A stretch of 46,318 nucleotides of DNA, taken from the NCBI GenBank assembly GCA_905221605.1, contig CAJNDS010001513.1, forward strand, positions 375,001-421,318. Reading direction: 5' to 3'. A program made the position numbers and the translations under genes. Source of the stretch: Symbiodinium natans. Lineage: Eukaryota > Sar > Dinophyceae > Suessiales > Symbiodiniaceae. This document shows positions 39,181-46,318 of this stretch, piece after piece; positions within the stretch are counted from its first letter, which is position 1; the number at the start of each line of letters is the position of its first letter. The notes below the pieces were generated by a model that ran no database searches, had not been told where the DNA came from, and saw nothing but the letters and a program-made list of their open reading frames with translations.

Positions 39181-39242
39181 CCCGACAGCAAGGCTTTTTT
39201 GTCCTTGTCCGACAGCGACGCTTCTTTGTCCTTGTGGAGAGC
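39181..39242 (-). CDS. Gene X exon, ALHKDKEASLSDKDKKALLS
   Basis: Acceptor TCCGACCCTGCAG|G on minus, 20 codons plus two bases, GC donor (CGGG|GCCC). The phase fits 39083. The SDKDKKALLSG turn-plus-helix pattern is polar and regular. A strong GT donor (GTGAGC) 12 bases further on would break phase. Confidence 0.65.
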
Positions 39243-39759
39243 CTGCAGGGTCGGAGCCACTTCGACCAAAAAAAGTATTTTTTAAGGCTTGCAAGGCATA
39301 ATTTTGGATGTTAGGAGGGAAGCCTCCGGAAGCCCTGATTAAGACCTAAACTCGAATCCTTGAGTCCCTAAGTCCTAAACGTTTAAACCCATTCATCCCA
39401 TTAACCCCTAAAGCCTAAACTTACAAGCCCTAAACTCTAAACCCCTAGCCAATAAAAACGAAACCCCAACCCCACAACCCAGAAGGCGCTCCAATGGGGG
39501 AAGAGGCATCCGGGACCACGGGGGAGGAGGAGGGCGCGTGACCATCCACATATCCACATGTATATATACATATGTAGGGTTTAGGGCCATCCTCGCCCTG
39601 CAGAAAATGGATGAGCATTTACGAACTGTCCGGAGAGAAACGAGAAACCACTGGACTCCAATCCGTCAGAAATCGGAAACTATGGAGACACCAAGCAGAG
39701 AACCCACCAGCAACCCTTGCAGACGAACCCTAAAATCTAAGCCAAAAAAGCCGCCGCGC

Positions 39760-39795
39760 CTTCGCCGCCCTGCGCAGATCCTCGGAGCTCCGAAC
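39760..39795 (-). CDS. Gene X exon candidate, VRSSEDLRRAAK
   Basis: Acceptor CAGTGCAAAG|G and GC donor (AAG|GCGC) on minus enclose 12 phase-0 codons, consistent with the exon at 39242. Confidence 0.5.
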
Positions 39796-40588
39796 CTTTG
39801 CACTGTTTCCCACAAGCGGCTAAAGGAACTGTCGGTGGTTCGCCATTCCACACACACGAAGTCCCAACTCCACGACTTCTAGACCAGTTGAAAAAAACAA
39901 CGAGCGTCACACTCATAAAAACTCTTCTGGATTTGGCCAGGAGCGGGCGCAGCAGCAGTGACTCTGACCGCTGGCAGGGCCTTCTTGACATCGGTACAAG
40001 CACAGGGACAAATGGGACTTCAGTTCAGTTCAGACGCGCACCCTTTGCACCAAAGCCAGCAACAATGGGGCGAAAGCCTATAAAGCGATCTTTACAGAGT
40101 TGAGCGTTCAAGGCTTGGGATGGCTTCGGGAAGTTGAGGCTTGATCAGGCTAAGGCGGCTAACGCAATGACGGCCTCGGCGCCGCGTTGGATGAGACTTG
40201 AGCACATATTCTGGTTTGGAGTTCAGGGTGGCAAAGGCACACGAAGGTGTTCAAGGCACACGCGTCCGCGCGCGTTTACGCGCACACTGGGCGTTTTTCG
40301 GCAAGCGTTGAATTGCCTTTTCTCACGCAAGTATTGGCAAGGACATACTGCCCCCCAGCCCCACTCTCCGATTTTTCACTCGTTTAAACACTGCAGTGCA
40401 AACTCTCCAAGCAACGCGGAATTAGTGCGCCCTTCGTCCGAAACCTTCTACAAGTGACATCGCAGCGTCGCAGACTCGTTCAAACCTCAAGGACCATAAG
40501 CCCAAACCTAGAAGCCTCCCAACTCCAAAACCAACCATAAAACCTGATCCCTAGGCCCTAGGCCCAAAAGCAAAGCCGCCGTGCTGGC

Positions 40589-40651
40589 CTTGGGCGGCGA
40601 GGCTGATGCCTGAGAAGCAGCTGCAGAGCTCTCTGAGGCCACGGAGTTGTC
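40589..40651 (-). CDS. Ser/Ala-rich exon, gene X region
   Basis: Acceptor TTCACCAAG|G and GC donor (CCCAAG|GCC) on minus enclose 21 phase-0 codons: DNSVASESSAAASQASASPP and K. The SASPPK ending is like the exons at 11.8 and 15.2 kb. Confidence 0.5.
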
Positions 40652-40960
40652 CTTGGTGAATTCTCCCAGATGCCCGCCCCAGTTGCGAAAGACCACATGC
40701 TTAGCCTGTTTTGCCAATCAATCCCGTAATTTCTGGTTTTGGCAGGTCGTGGAGGGCTTGCGTATCAAGAGCCCTGCTTTTTTCAGCTTTCAAGGCAGGC
40801 AAAACCCTTTCTGTGTAGCCTCTGGTTCACCCAAGTCTCCACACCCAATGCTCGCTTCTCGTCCATGATCCTCCGGAATGCTCAAGCTCAAGGGCTCACA
40901 CATTTCTCATGAAGCACATGGATGTCCTGATTGCTCGGGAGAAGGGGAGGCTGGACTTAC

Positions 40961-41077
40961 ACATTTAACATGAACTGCAAGAGCAGGGAAAGAGAAGTCC
41001 GTCCTCTGCGGACGCTCCTCCTTCGCGGCCGGCATCTTGAACCCAGTTCGCATGGACATCTGTCCAAAGCATGCCAT
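40961..41077 (-). CDS. Possible first exon of gene X, 39 codons
   Basis: An ATG-started minus-strand frame MACFGQMSMRTGFKMPAAKE, then ERPQRTDFSFPALAVHVKC, ending at a consensus GT donor (GTAAGT) in phase 0. Plausible N-terminus; the link to the downstream exons is inferred from strand, distance and phase only. Confidence 0.45.
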
Positions 41078-41391
41078 CACACAGTGCAATAACGAGAAGT
41101 GTGGAGGGGTCCTATCCAGCTTTGAGGGCTGACATCGCGGCTGTAGATTAGGCCGTCGCAGACTGGTTGGCGTGCATGCATTTGTGTCAGGTATGTGCGT
41201 GGCGCAACGAAGTGTGGACACAACTGCAAAACAATGTGGAAGGAGATTCCGCTGGCATCTGAAGGCTGCTTGTTGGCAGCTGGGCGGGTAGATTGATGCA
41301 CACACACACAGGCGCGCACACGTTCCAAATCCATCCATCAATCCACCCATCCAACCATCGACCATCCGTGCACGCACGGGCTTTTGCACTC

Positions 41392-41420
41392 ATACATACA
41401 TACATACGTACGTACATACA
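41392..41420. repeat. CATA/CGTA tetranucleotide microsatellite
   Basis: Alternating CATACATACATACATACGTA repeats. Confidence 0.9.
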
Positions 41421-41740
41421 TTCGCACATCTATCGGGCTTACAAAATGCACAAAAACCATACACACTCAATCTCCAGACACGCGGCTCAGCCCCTGACAA
41501 TTCTTGGACATGCGTCACGTCATTAGTCAAAACGGTTGTTCAGTGTCGTTTGTACTGTTGTTGCAATGTGACAATGCATCATTAAAGCTACCAGCGCAAC
41601 TTCTCTAGTCAGCCTACCTCGGTTTTTGTATTCGCATCTCGATGGCTTTTAGCCGTGTGAATCATTCAGAGCATATTCGCTTCTCCAGAGACTCCCGAAG
41701 AAGATCGCAATCTCAAAGCCTCGAAGCCCTAAAGCTGTCC

Positions 41741-41769
41741 CTTCGGCTTGCCTCGGCCTTGGGCTTGTC
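41741..41769 (-). CDS. Possible short exon DKPKAEASR
   Basis: Acceptor TCCAGTCTGGAG|G on minus followed by DKPKAEASR; the donor is unclear. A plus-strand ORF (41642-41839, MAFSRVNHSEHIRFSRDSRR) overlaps. Confidence 0.25.
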
Positions 41770-42502
41770 CTCCAGACTGGAGCCTGTCTGCAACGATGAG
41801 ATGAACATCAGAAACTCCAAAACAACGATCCGTGACTAAAAGAGGCACTTAACAAATAATGCAGGGCTTGCAATACTTTCAAAGATTGCATTGCTTGTTC
41901 GATGCTCTGCAATTCAGGAATGCACTGGAACCGACAAAGTGTTCTTCTATCAACTGAACCCTAAATCCGAAAGTCCTACGGTAAGCCCACAAGCTCCAAA
42001 ACCCTTTATTCTATCTACTAGACCCTATACATTCCTAAAGCCTTGAAACCCGCAACCCTAAAGCCCCGAAACCCCGAGGCCCAGCCTGCTGCCGCTGCCA
42101 AAGCCGCGGGGGCCTCATGAAAAGCTGAGGAACGGCTTCAATAAACATGGGCCCTCCAGGGGTGTGGACTCAGACTAGTTCCTGAATAAGGGCCTAAAAC
42201 GGATGTGTAAGGTTTTTATACGATGGTATCATCGAGGCCGCAATAATTGGAATAGGTGTTCTGCTGATTTCGTGTTATAGAAGGGGAACGTATCACTAAT
42301 TTCTCCTGCCTTTGCATTAGAGGCTTCAACTTGCCAGGGCCAAATTGTGTTCGGTGTTGTGGGAAGTTGGGCTTTGTCATGTCATCTTTTGGGTGGTTTG
42401 ATCGGAATCCTACTCTGATAGAAAGGTCTTGTGTAGGACAGCTGCGGAAATTTAAGGGAAGGCCCGAGGTATAGGATCACGTTTGTCTGAGTCTTGTAGC
42501 CG

Positions 42503-43162
42503 CTAGGAGAACCCGGTTTTGTTTGGGAAGCACATGTTGACAATGAGGCTTCGGAGTACTTGATCCATTTTCAGGTTGGAGCATGCGGGCACAAGAACCC
42601 GGGATGTCTGGTCGTCTGCAAGCACAGCCAACAAGTTTTCCCATCGCAGAAGACATAATGCCAACTGGCTTTTGTATGCTGTTGGTCCCTTGTTAAACCG
42701 GTGACAATCCGTTACGTAGCGGGGTTTCGACCACAGCTTCAATGCGAAATCGAAGCTGCAAGGTAAAACGCCGGGCATGGCGCAGAGGCCCCTGAGAGAG
42801 AGGGTCTTCCAGGATGCGGCTTCCGAAGCGGCATTGTCACAGTGCAGCTTGATTCTCAGGATCCGGAGCTTGCGGGGGCGCAGCGGAGCAATGCTCGCTC
42901 GGCGCTAGGGGGGGAGGACCGGTGGGCAGAGCCGGGGCTCGTGGTGGAGGCGCCGCATGTCCAAACGGGCATAAGCCACCTCATTGAGGGCATCAGTGAG
43001 AGCCCATCCATAGTCATGAATGGGGGAGAACTCAAGACTCCAAACACTCTCTTTACACCCTGGACACTCACCCGTGGTGCCTTTGCGTCTTCCACCAGGT
43101 CGCGCTCCGACGCACAAGTCGAATCCAGATCTGGCCTTGACAAGTCCGGCCCACGTCTTCAT
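42503..43162 (-). pseudogene. Intronless minus-strand frame with one in-frame stop
   Basis: One frame is open over 660 bp except for a TAG at about 42905-42907, next to a C-run. Upstream part: VWSLEFSPIHDYGWALTDAL and NEVAYARLDMRRLHHEPRL. Downstream part: IKLHCDNAASEAASWKTLSL and SFDFALKLWSKPRYVTDCHR, to a TAG at 42503. Both halves read as protein. The lack of introns contrasts with genes X and Y, so it may be a retrogene, a mobile-element relic or a decayed gene. A splice acceptor at 42792 (CTCTCTCAG|G) could instead make 42503-42791 a terminal exon. No family recognised. Confidence 0.45.
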
Positions 43163-43926
43163 GGATCATGATTCTAATCATGGAGCGCAATGAAGGAAAG
43201 CCGGCAATAGATGGGGGGGGTGCTTCCGGAAGTGACGAGACAGCATGCATGCGTACGGGCAAGCAGCCGCGGGCTGACAGACAGGAAAGCCACCGATGCA
43301 TCCAGGTCGCTCTCCACCGGAAAAGGCATCATCCGACGCACATGTTGCGTCCTGCACAACGTGCTGACGAAACTGGGAGCAGAACTCCACGACTATGCCC
43401 CACCCCCCGTCCCTCTCTACAGTCGAGTTAAGCTAATGACTGCTTGTGCAACCGCCACCAGACGCACGTCTGCCCTTTCCCGGTTCGGGCCAAGGGGCGC
43501 TACTTTGTGAGTCTGCGCTGGGGGAGGGCCTGGGCCCAGCGTTTCATGATGGCTTCTGATGACATTACTACTGGCAATAGCAGGAGGCGCATGGTCATTG
43601 CTAAACTTCTGCTAAACCTGAACGGATGACCGTGTGCCGCTCACATACTGTAGCAAAGCTTTTGGAATGTACTCATTGGCCACTCAGGGGCGAGCCACGT
43701 CTCGCAAGCAGCGTCAGTCTGTGACCCTGCATGGTTTACGATCTTTACGACAGGCCCATCAGCCCCCAGGCCGTCCGACCTGAGCTCAGCTCTTAATGCT
43801 CTTCGACTGCTGTACTCGGATTACTCGAGATGCTTGAGAGACATGCGGGAGCTCGGAGGTTGATGAGCTTAGGCACGCTTCGGCTTGAAGCACATGATGT
43901 GGCACGCACTCCCGAACTGTAGGCGT

Positions 43927-44022
43927 TCACTGTTGCTGCCACGTGCAGCCGAGACGCTTGTCCTGCAGCTCTAAGAGCTGGGTTCTGAGCTCCCCCAGCT
44001 GCTCGTTCAGCTTCCGATTTTC
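43927..44022 (-). CDS. Gene Y terminal exon (coiled coil)
   Basis: Acceptor CATGCGGGAG|G on minus, 31 codons and a TGA stop: ENRKLNEQLGELRTQLLELQ and DKRLGCTWQQQ. Clear heptad spacing of Leu. It starts in phase 0, fitting the end of 44151-44191. Confidence 0.72.
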   Translation of the reverse strand, partial: ENRKLNEQLGELRTQLLELQDKRLGCTWQQQ

Positions 44023-44150
44023 CTCCCGCATGCTTGTCGCGGGCAGCAGGCTTTGCTAAGCCGAACTGTTCCCAGCAGGTGGGAAACTGCTCAAACATTT
44101 CTACAACAGTGGAGATGGCCCCGGCTCTGTCGCGCTCTGTCGCCCAAAGC

Positions 44151-44191
44151 CTGCTCCCGCTCTTTGTTGTTGGCGAGCCCCAGCTTGAAGT
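44151..44191 (-). CDS. Gene Y exon, FKLGLANNKEREQ
   Basis: Acceptor CTGCGGCAAG and GC donor (GCAG|GCTT) on minus. Two bases complete Asp with the G ending the upstream exon, then FKLGLANNKEREQ. Confidence 0.65.
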
Positions 44192-44285
44192 CTTGCCGCA
44201 GGCCGTGGGCTTCCCTTTGTGTGGCAGAATTCCCCAACACTTGGGTCTAAAGATGTCCTGCCATGCTCGTGAAAGTCTCTGCTGC

Positions 44286-44407
44286 CTAGCTGCTCCTGCA
44301 GGATCTCGATGGCGGACTGCAGGTCTTCAACCTGCTCCTGAAGCAGGGACATTGCCATCTGGCCAAGGAGGCAGTTCTCGTTCTGCTCCTCCACATTCTT
44401 TTGCAAC
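44286..44407 (-). CDS. Gene Y exon, 40 codons (coiled coil)
   Basis: Acceptor CAATCCAAG|G and GC donor (CTAG|GCAG) on minus. One base completes Lys with the AA ending 44508-44552, then LQKNVEEQNENCLLGQMAMS and LLQEQVEDLQSAIEILQEQL. Strong heptads. The longest exon of gene Y and the best sign that it encodes a rod-like, probably oligomeric, protein. Confidence 0.72.
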
Positions 44408-44507
44408 CTTGGATTGCAGGTGCAACATCCACAAAAGACAAGGAAGAAGAGACCTATTCTAAACTTAACAACGCGGGGTCTGAAGCGTCCGTTTGTAGCC
44501 AGGGAGC

Positions 44508-44552
44508 TTTGCTAGCGCCTGCTCCAACTTCTCCTTTTCCGCATCGCAGCAC
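44508..44552 (-). CDS. Gene Y exon, CCDAEKEKLEQALA
   Basis: Acceptor CTAGCTGAG|G and GC donor (CAAA|GCTC) on minus; one base, CCDAEKEKLEQALA, two bases. Continues the coiled coil upstream in matching phase. Confidence 0.65.
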
Positions 44553-44700
44553 CTCAGCTAGCTGGACACGAAACTACTACAAGTAGTAATGCAGGCTACA
44601 ACCCTTAAAAGGCAGACGTGATAGGGCTAGGCAGCAATGATCTGAATGCCGCAGTGTCTGGGCTTATGACAGTCCTTGCGAACCAGCAATGGCCGTGTGC

Positions 44701-44796
44701 ATGTCGAAAGTGGGCGGGGAATGCCAAACGTAGTCTGCCTCCCACGGAATGCTGAGATTGTTGTCCGTCCTGAGGATGCATCCACTGAACATGACC
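44701..44796 (-). CDS. Gene Y upstream exon candidate, 31 codons
   Basis: Acceptor GTGATGCGCAG|G on minus, then VMFSGCILRTDNNLSIPWEA and DYVWHSPPTFD, two trailing bases and a GC donor (CAT|GCAC) that fits the phase of 44552. It looks like a folded beta-rich domain N-terminal to the coiled coil. The donor is one of several possible. Confidence 0.5.
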
Positions 44797-45080
44797 CTGC
44801 GCATCACTCGCGGTGCGGGCGCAGATGGCCCAGGTGGACCAGGGGGCTGTGGCTTCCCGCGGCTTCTTGGCTCCCGGCCACATCACATCAGGCTGTGGAG
44901 CACCCTGCCACGCCCGGAGCGCTCGGCGATTGGATTCCCCAGGCAGGATAGAACCTTGAGTCGTCTCGAGGCCAGACACAGGCAGCAGAACAAGCGGACA
45001 AGCAAACAACGCTGCGGAGGGATGTGCGAGCAAGCCTCACAGCATCCTGGTATCCGTTGCTTTGAATTTGGCGCCAATAG

Positions 45081-45305
45081 TCATGATGCGCCATTGCAGG
45101 GCGAAAGGAGAGCTCTCCGTGGCTTGGTCTTCTTATTTGCGGTTCCTGCGGAGGCCTTCTCTGAAGGATTCAGCGGAAAAACATGTTGATGAAAGCAGCG
45201 GGGCACCTCACTATGAAGTTCAAGACGGTCGCTGCTCACACTGCTTAGTTGTTTGCGTACAGACCGTTTTGTTTTCCTGAGATTCATAGATGCTGGGAAG
45301 CCCAT
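45081..45305 (-). CDS. 74-codon ORF, basic ends
   Basis: A minus-strand frame from MGFPASMNLRKTKRSVRKQL to TANKKTKPRRALLSP and TGA. Same strand as gene Y. A splice acceptor (GCCTCCGCAG|G) within it could make the last part an exon. A plus-strand frame (45062-45280) overlaps. Confidence 0.3.
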   Translation of the reverse strand: MGFPASMNLRKTKRSVRKQLSSVSSDRLELHSEVPRCFHQHVFPLNPSEKASAGTANKKTKPRRALLSPCNGAS

Positions 45306-45514
45306 GTTTCGTCACGTCCCCCAGAAAAGCTCCTAACATCAACCCCTTTGATGGGAATCCTTGCTGAGGCTGCTAAGGCTCGAAGCCAAGCTAGGCGCAC
45401 TGAAATATACACAGCAAGGTCCCTGTTGTTGCCAGCTGGGGCCGAGCTTGCACGGAGCCGAAGCAGCAAGAGATGCGAGTTGAGGTTCGGTGGCTTCAAT
45501 TACTGGAATTATAG

Positions 45515-45582
45515 TTGTGCATGACAATACACATGAGCGGTACCTCATGGCATTCCTTCAGAAGGAGAAGCAGCTAGAGAGG
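45515..45582 (+). CDS. Plus-strand candidate exon, VHDNTHERYLMAFLQKEKQL
   Basis: Acceptor TGGAATTATAG, two bases, VHDNTHERYLMAFLQKEKQL and ER, then a GT donor (AGG|GTAACA). The end is helical and charged. The only credible plus-strand exon in the last 5 kb. Confidence 0.45.
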
Positions 45583-45879
45583 GTAACAGCCACGACTAAA
45601 ACTCTCTGGCAGCAGGCCTCACATCACGTTTTGCTGACCCCGCTGGTGACTCCAAAAGTTTTTTTTTGACATTTTGCGAACGCGACTCTCTGTCAGCTAC
45701 CAGTACGAGTCTCACAACCTTAACTCCACTTTCATGTGGGTGCCGGGAGCAAGATGCCAGGCTCCAAGTTGGTGCACCTGCTGGCTCTCCATTCCTGCAC
45801 ACTTCAGCGCATTCTTTGGAGGTGTCATCTGTTTGCTCCCCATCTCCACGAACTCAGTTTTTGTCTGCAGTCCAGAAAC

Positions 45880-46318
45880 ATAGCTTTCCGGTCGCGGGGC
45901 CGTCGCGCCCGGGAAAAAAGAGCGGCCCACAGGTTCTCCCTAGAAACAAGGTTTCTTCTCCATGGGGCCCCTCGAAAGAAAATGCCCATTGCTAATCATT
46001 TCTAGAAACACAGGTTCCCTCCGCGCGGCCTGCCTTTCGAAAACAGAAAATGTAGAAAAAAAAAAAGGCCCACAGTTTCCCCAGAAACACAGTTTCTTGA
46101 AAACAGGAAAAAAGCCCCGTTGCTTCCCCCTAACAGTTTGCCTTCCGAGGTGCCGGCCCATCGAGAACAGCAAAGAAACGCCTATAGTGTCCCCCTTTAA
46201 ACAACGTGTCCTGTTTGTGGGGCCTGCCCGTCAACACAGACAAGAAGCCCATGGTTTCCCTCAGAAACACAGTTTCCGCTCCATGAGGCCTGCTCGTCGA
46301 GACCAAAATACACACCCA
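45880..46318. repeat. Degenerate ~65-bp tandem repeat at the window end
   Basis: About six copies of a unit containing CCCAGAAACACAGTTTC, GGCCTGCCCGTCGA and AAAACAG, interrupted by an A-run. Not coding. Confidence 0.8.

Noticed and set aside
42088-42112. Plus-strand AQPAAAAKAAGAS-stop after an AG|G
   Set aside because: Short, Ala-rich and without a partner exon on the same strand.
43211-43510. Plus-strand ORF with IIRRTCCVLHNVLTKLG, reminiscent of the C-terminal part of PIF/Harbinger transposases
   Set aside because: One short motif only; no DDE residues, no inverted repeats, and the surrounding frame is poor. Not enough for a call.

Overview
ORGANISM. The window looks like nuclear DNA of a dinoflagellate, probably of the Symbiodiniaceae/Suessiales type. 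This is an inference from combined signs. Small exons (23-150 nt) end in AG|G acceptors with mostly GC, sometimes GT and possibly GA donors. That donor mix plus a G after the acceptor is known from dinoflagellate genomes. TTTAGGG (plant-type) repeats are very abundant, long ORFs are nearly absent, and neighbouring exons lie mostly on one strand. No bacterial-style operons, Shine-Dalgarno sites, CRISPR arrays, rRNA or convincing tRNAs were seen. A run of exactly 100 N (18719-18818) is a sc​affold gap.

LAYOUT. (1) 1-18718: a domain dominated by TTTAGGG/CCCTAAA arrays in both orientations. Between the arrays lie about 30 short minus-strand exon candidates. Many encode Ser/Asp/Glu/Lys/Pro/Ala-rich peptides with alternating acidic-serine and basic blocks, as in Nopp140/SRP40-type nucleolar proteins. 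Many adjacent junction phases agree, so I read this as one or more minus-strand multi-exon genes whose introns are largely telomere-type repeat. A plus-strand coding island lies at 17030-17450. (2) 18819-22000: possible first exons on either strand, a degenerate A-rich repeat, and an inverted-repeat element with a 33-bp palindromic satellite. (3) 22130-26390: a dispersed/tandem repeat family split by a 1513-bp terminal-inverted-repeat transposon flanked by TA. Two unoccupied copies of the same site are in the window. (4) 26400-31420: an AT-rich stretch, a GT-rich element, small ORFs, and five ~540-bp tandem units with alternating variants. (5) 31420-36850: mostly unassigned sequence with a few ORFs, a degenerate repeat and a second, longer GT-rich element. 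(6) 37100-41077: minus-strand gene X; its last seven to eight exons chain in phase to a stop codon, giving an acidic C-terminus. (7) 42503-43162: an intronless interrupted minus-strand frame. (8) 43927-44796: minus-strand gene Y, a coiled-coil protein whose last four to five exons chain in phase with GC donors. (9) 45515-46318: a plus-strand exon and a degenerate ~65-bp tandem repeat.

HOW IT FITS TOGETHER. The best-supported genes are on the minus strand, as in unidirectional dinoflagellate gene arrays. Gene products could not be named with confidence. Exon limits come from reading splice signals and phases by eye; transcript data would settle them. Stretches not listed (3080-3800, 3900-4390, 7800-8100, 12030-12700, 13560-14240, 21500-21860, 27700-28200, 31420-32590, 32810-33740, 41080-41390, 41780-42500, 43200-43900) hold degenerate CCCTAAA words, low-complexity DNA or isolated ORFs in which I saw nothing firm.
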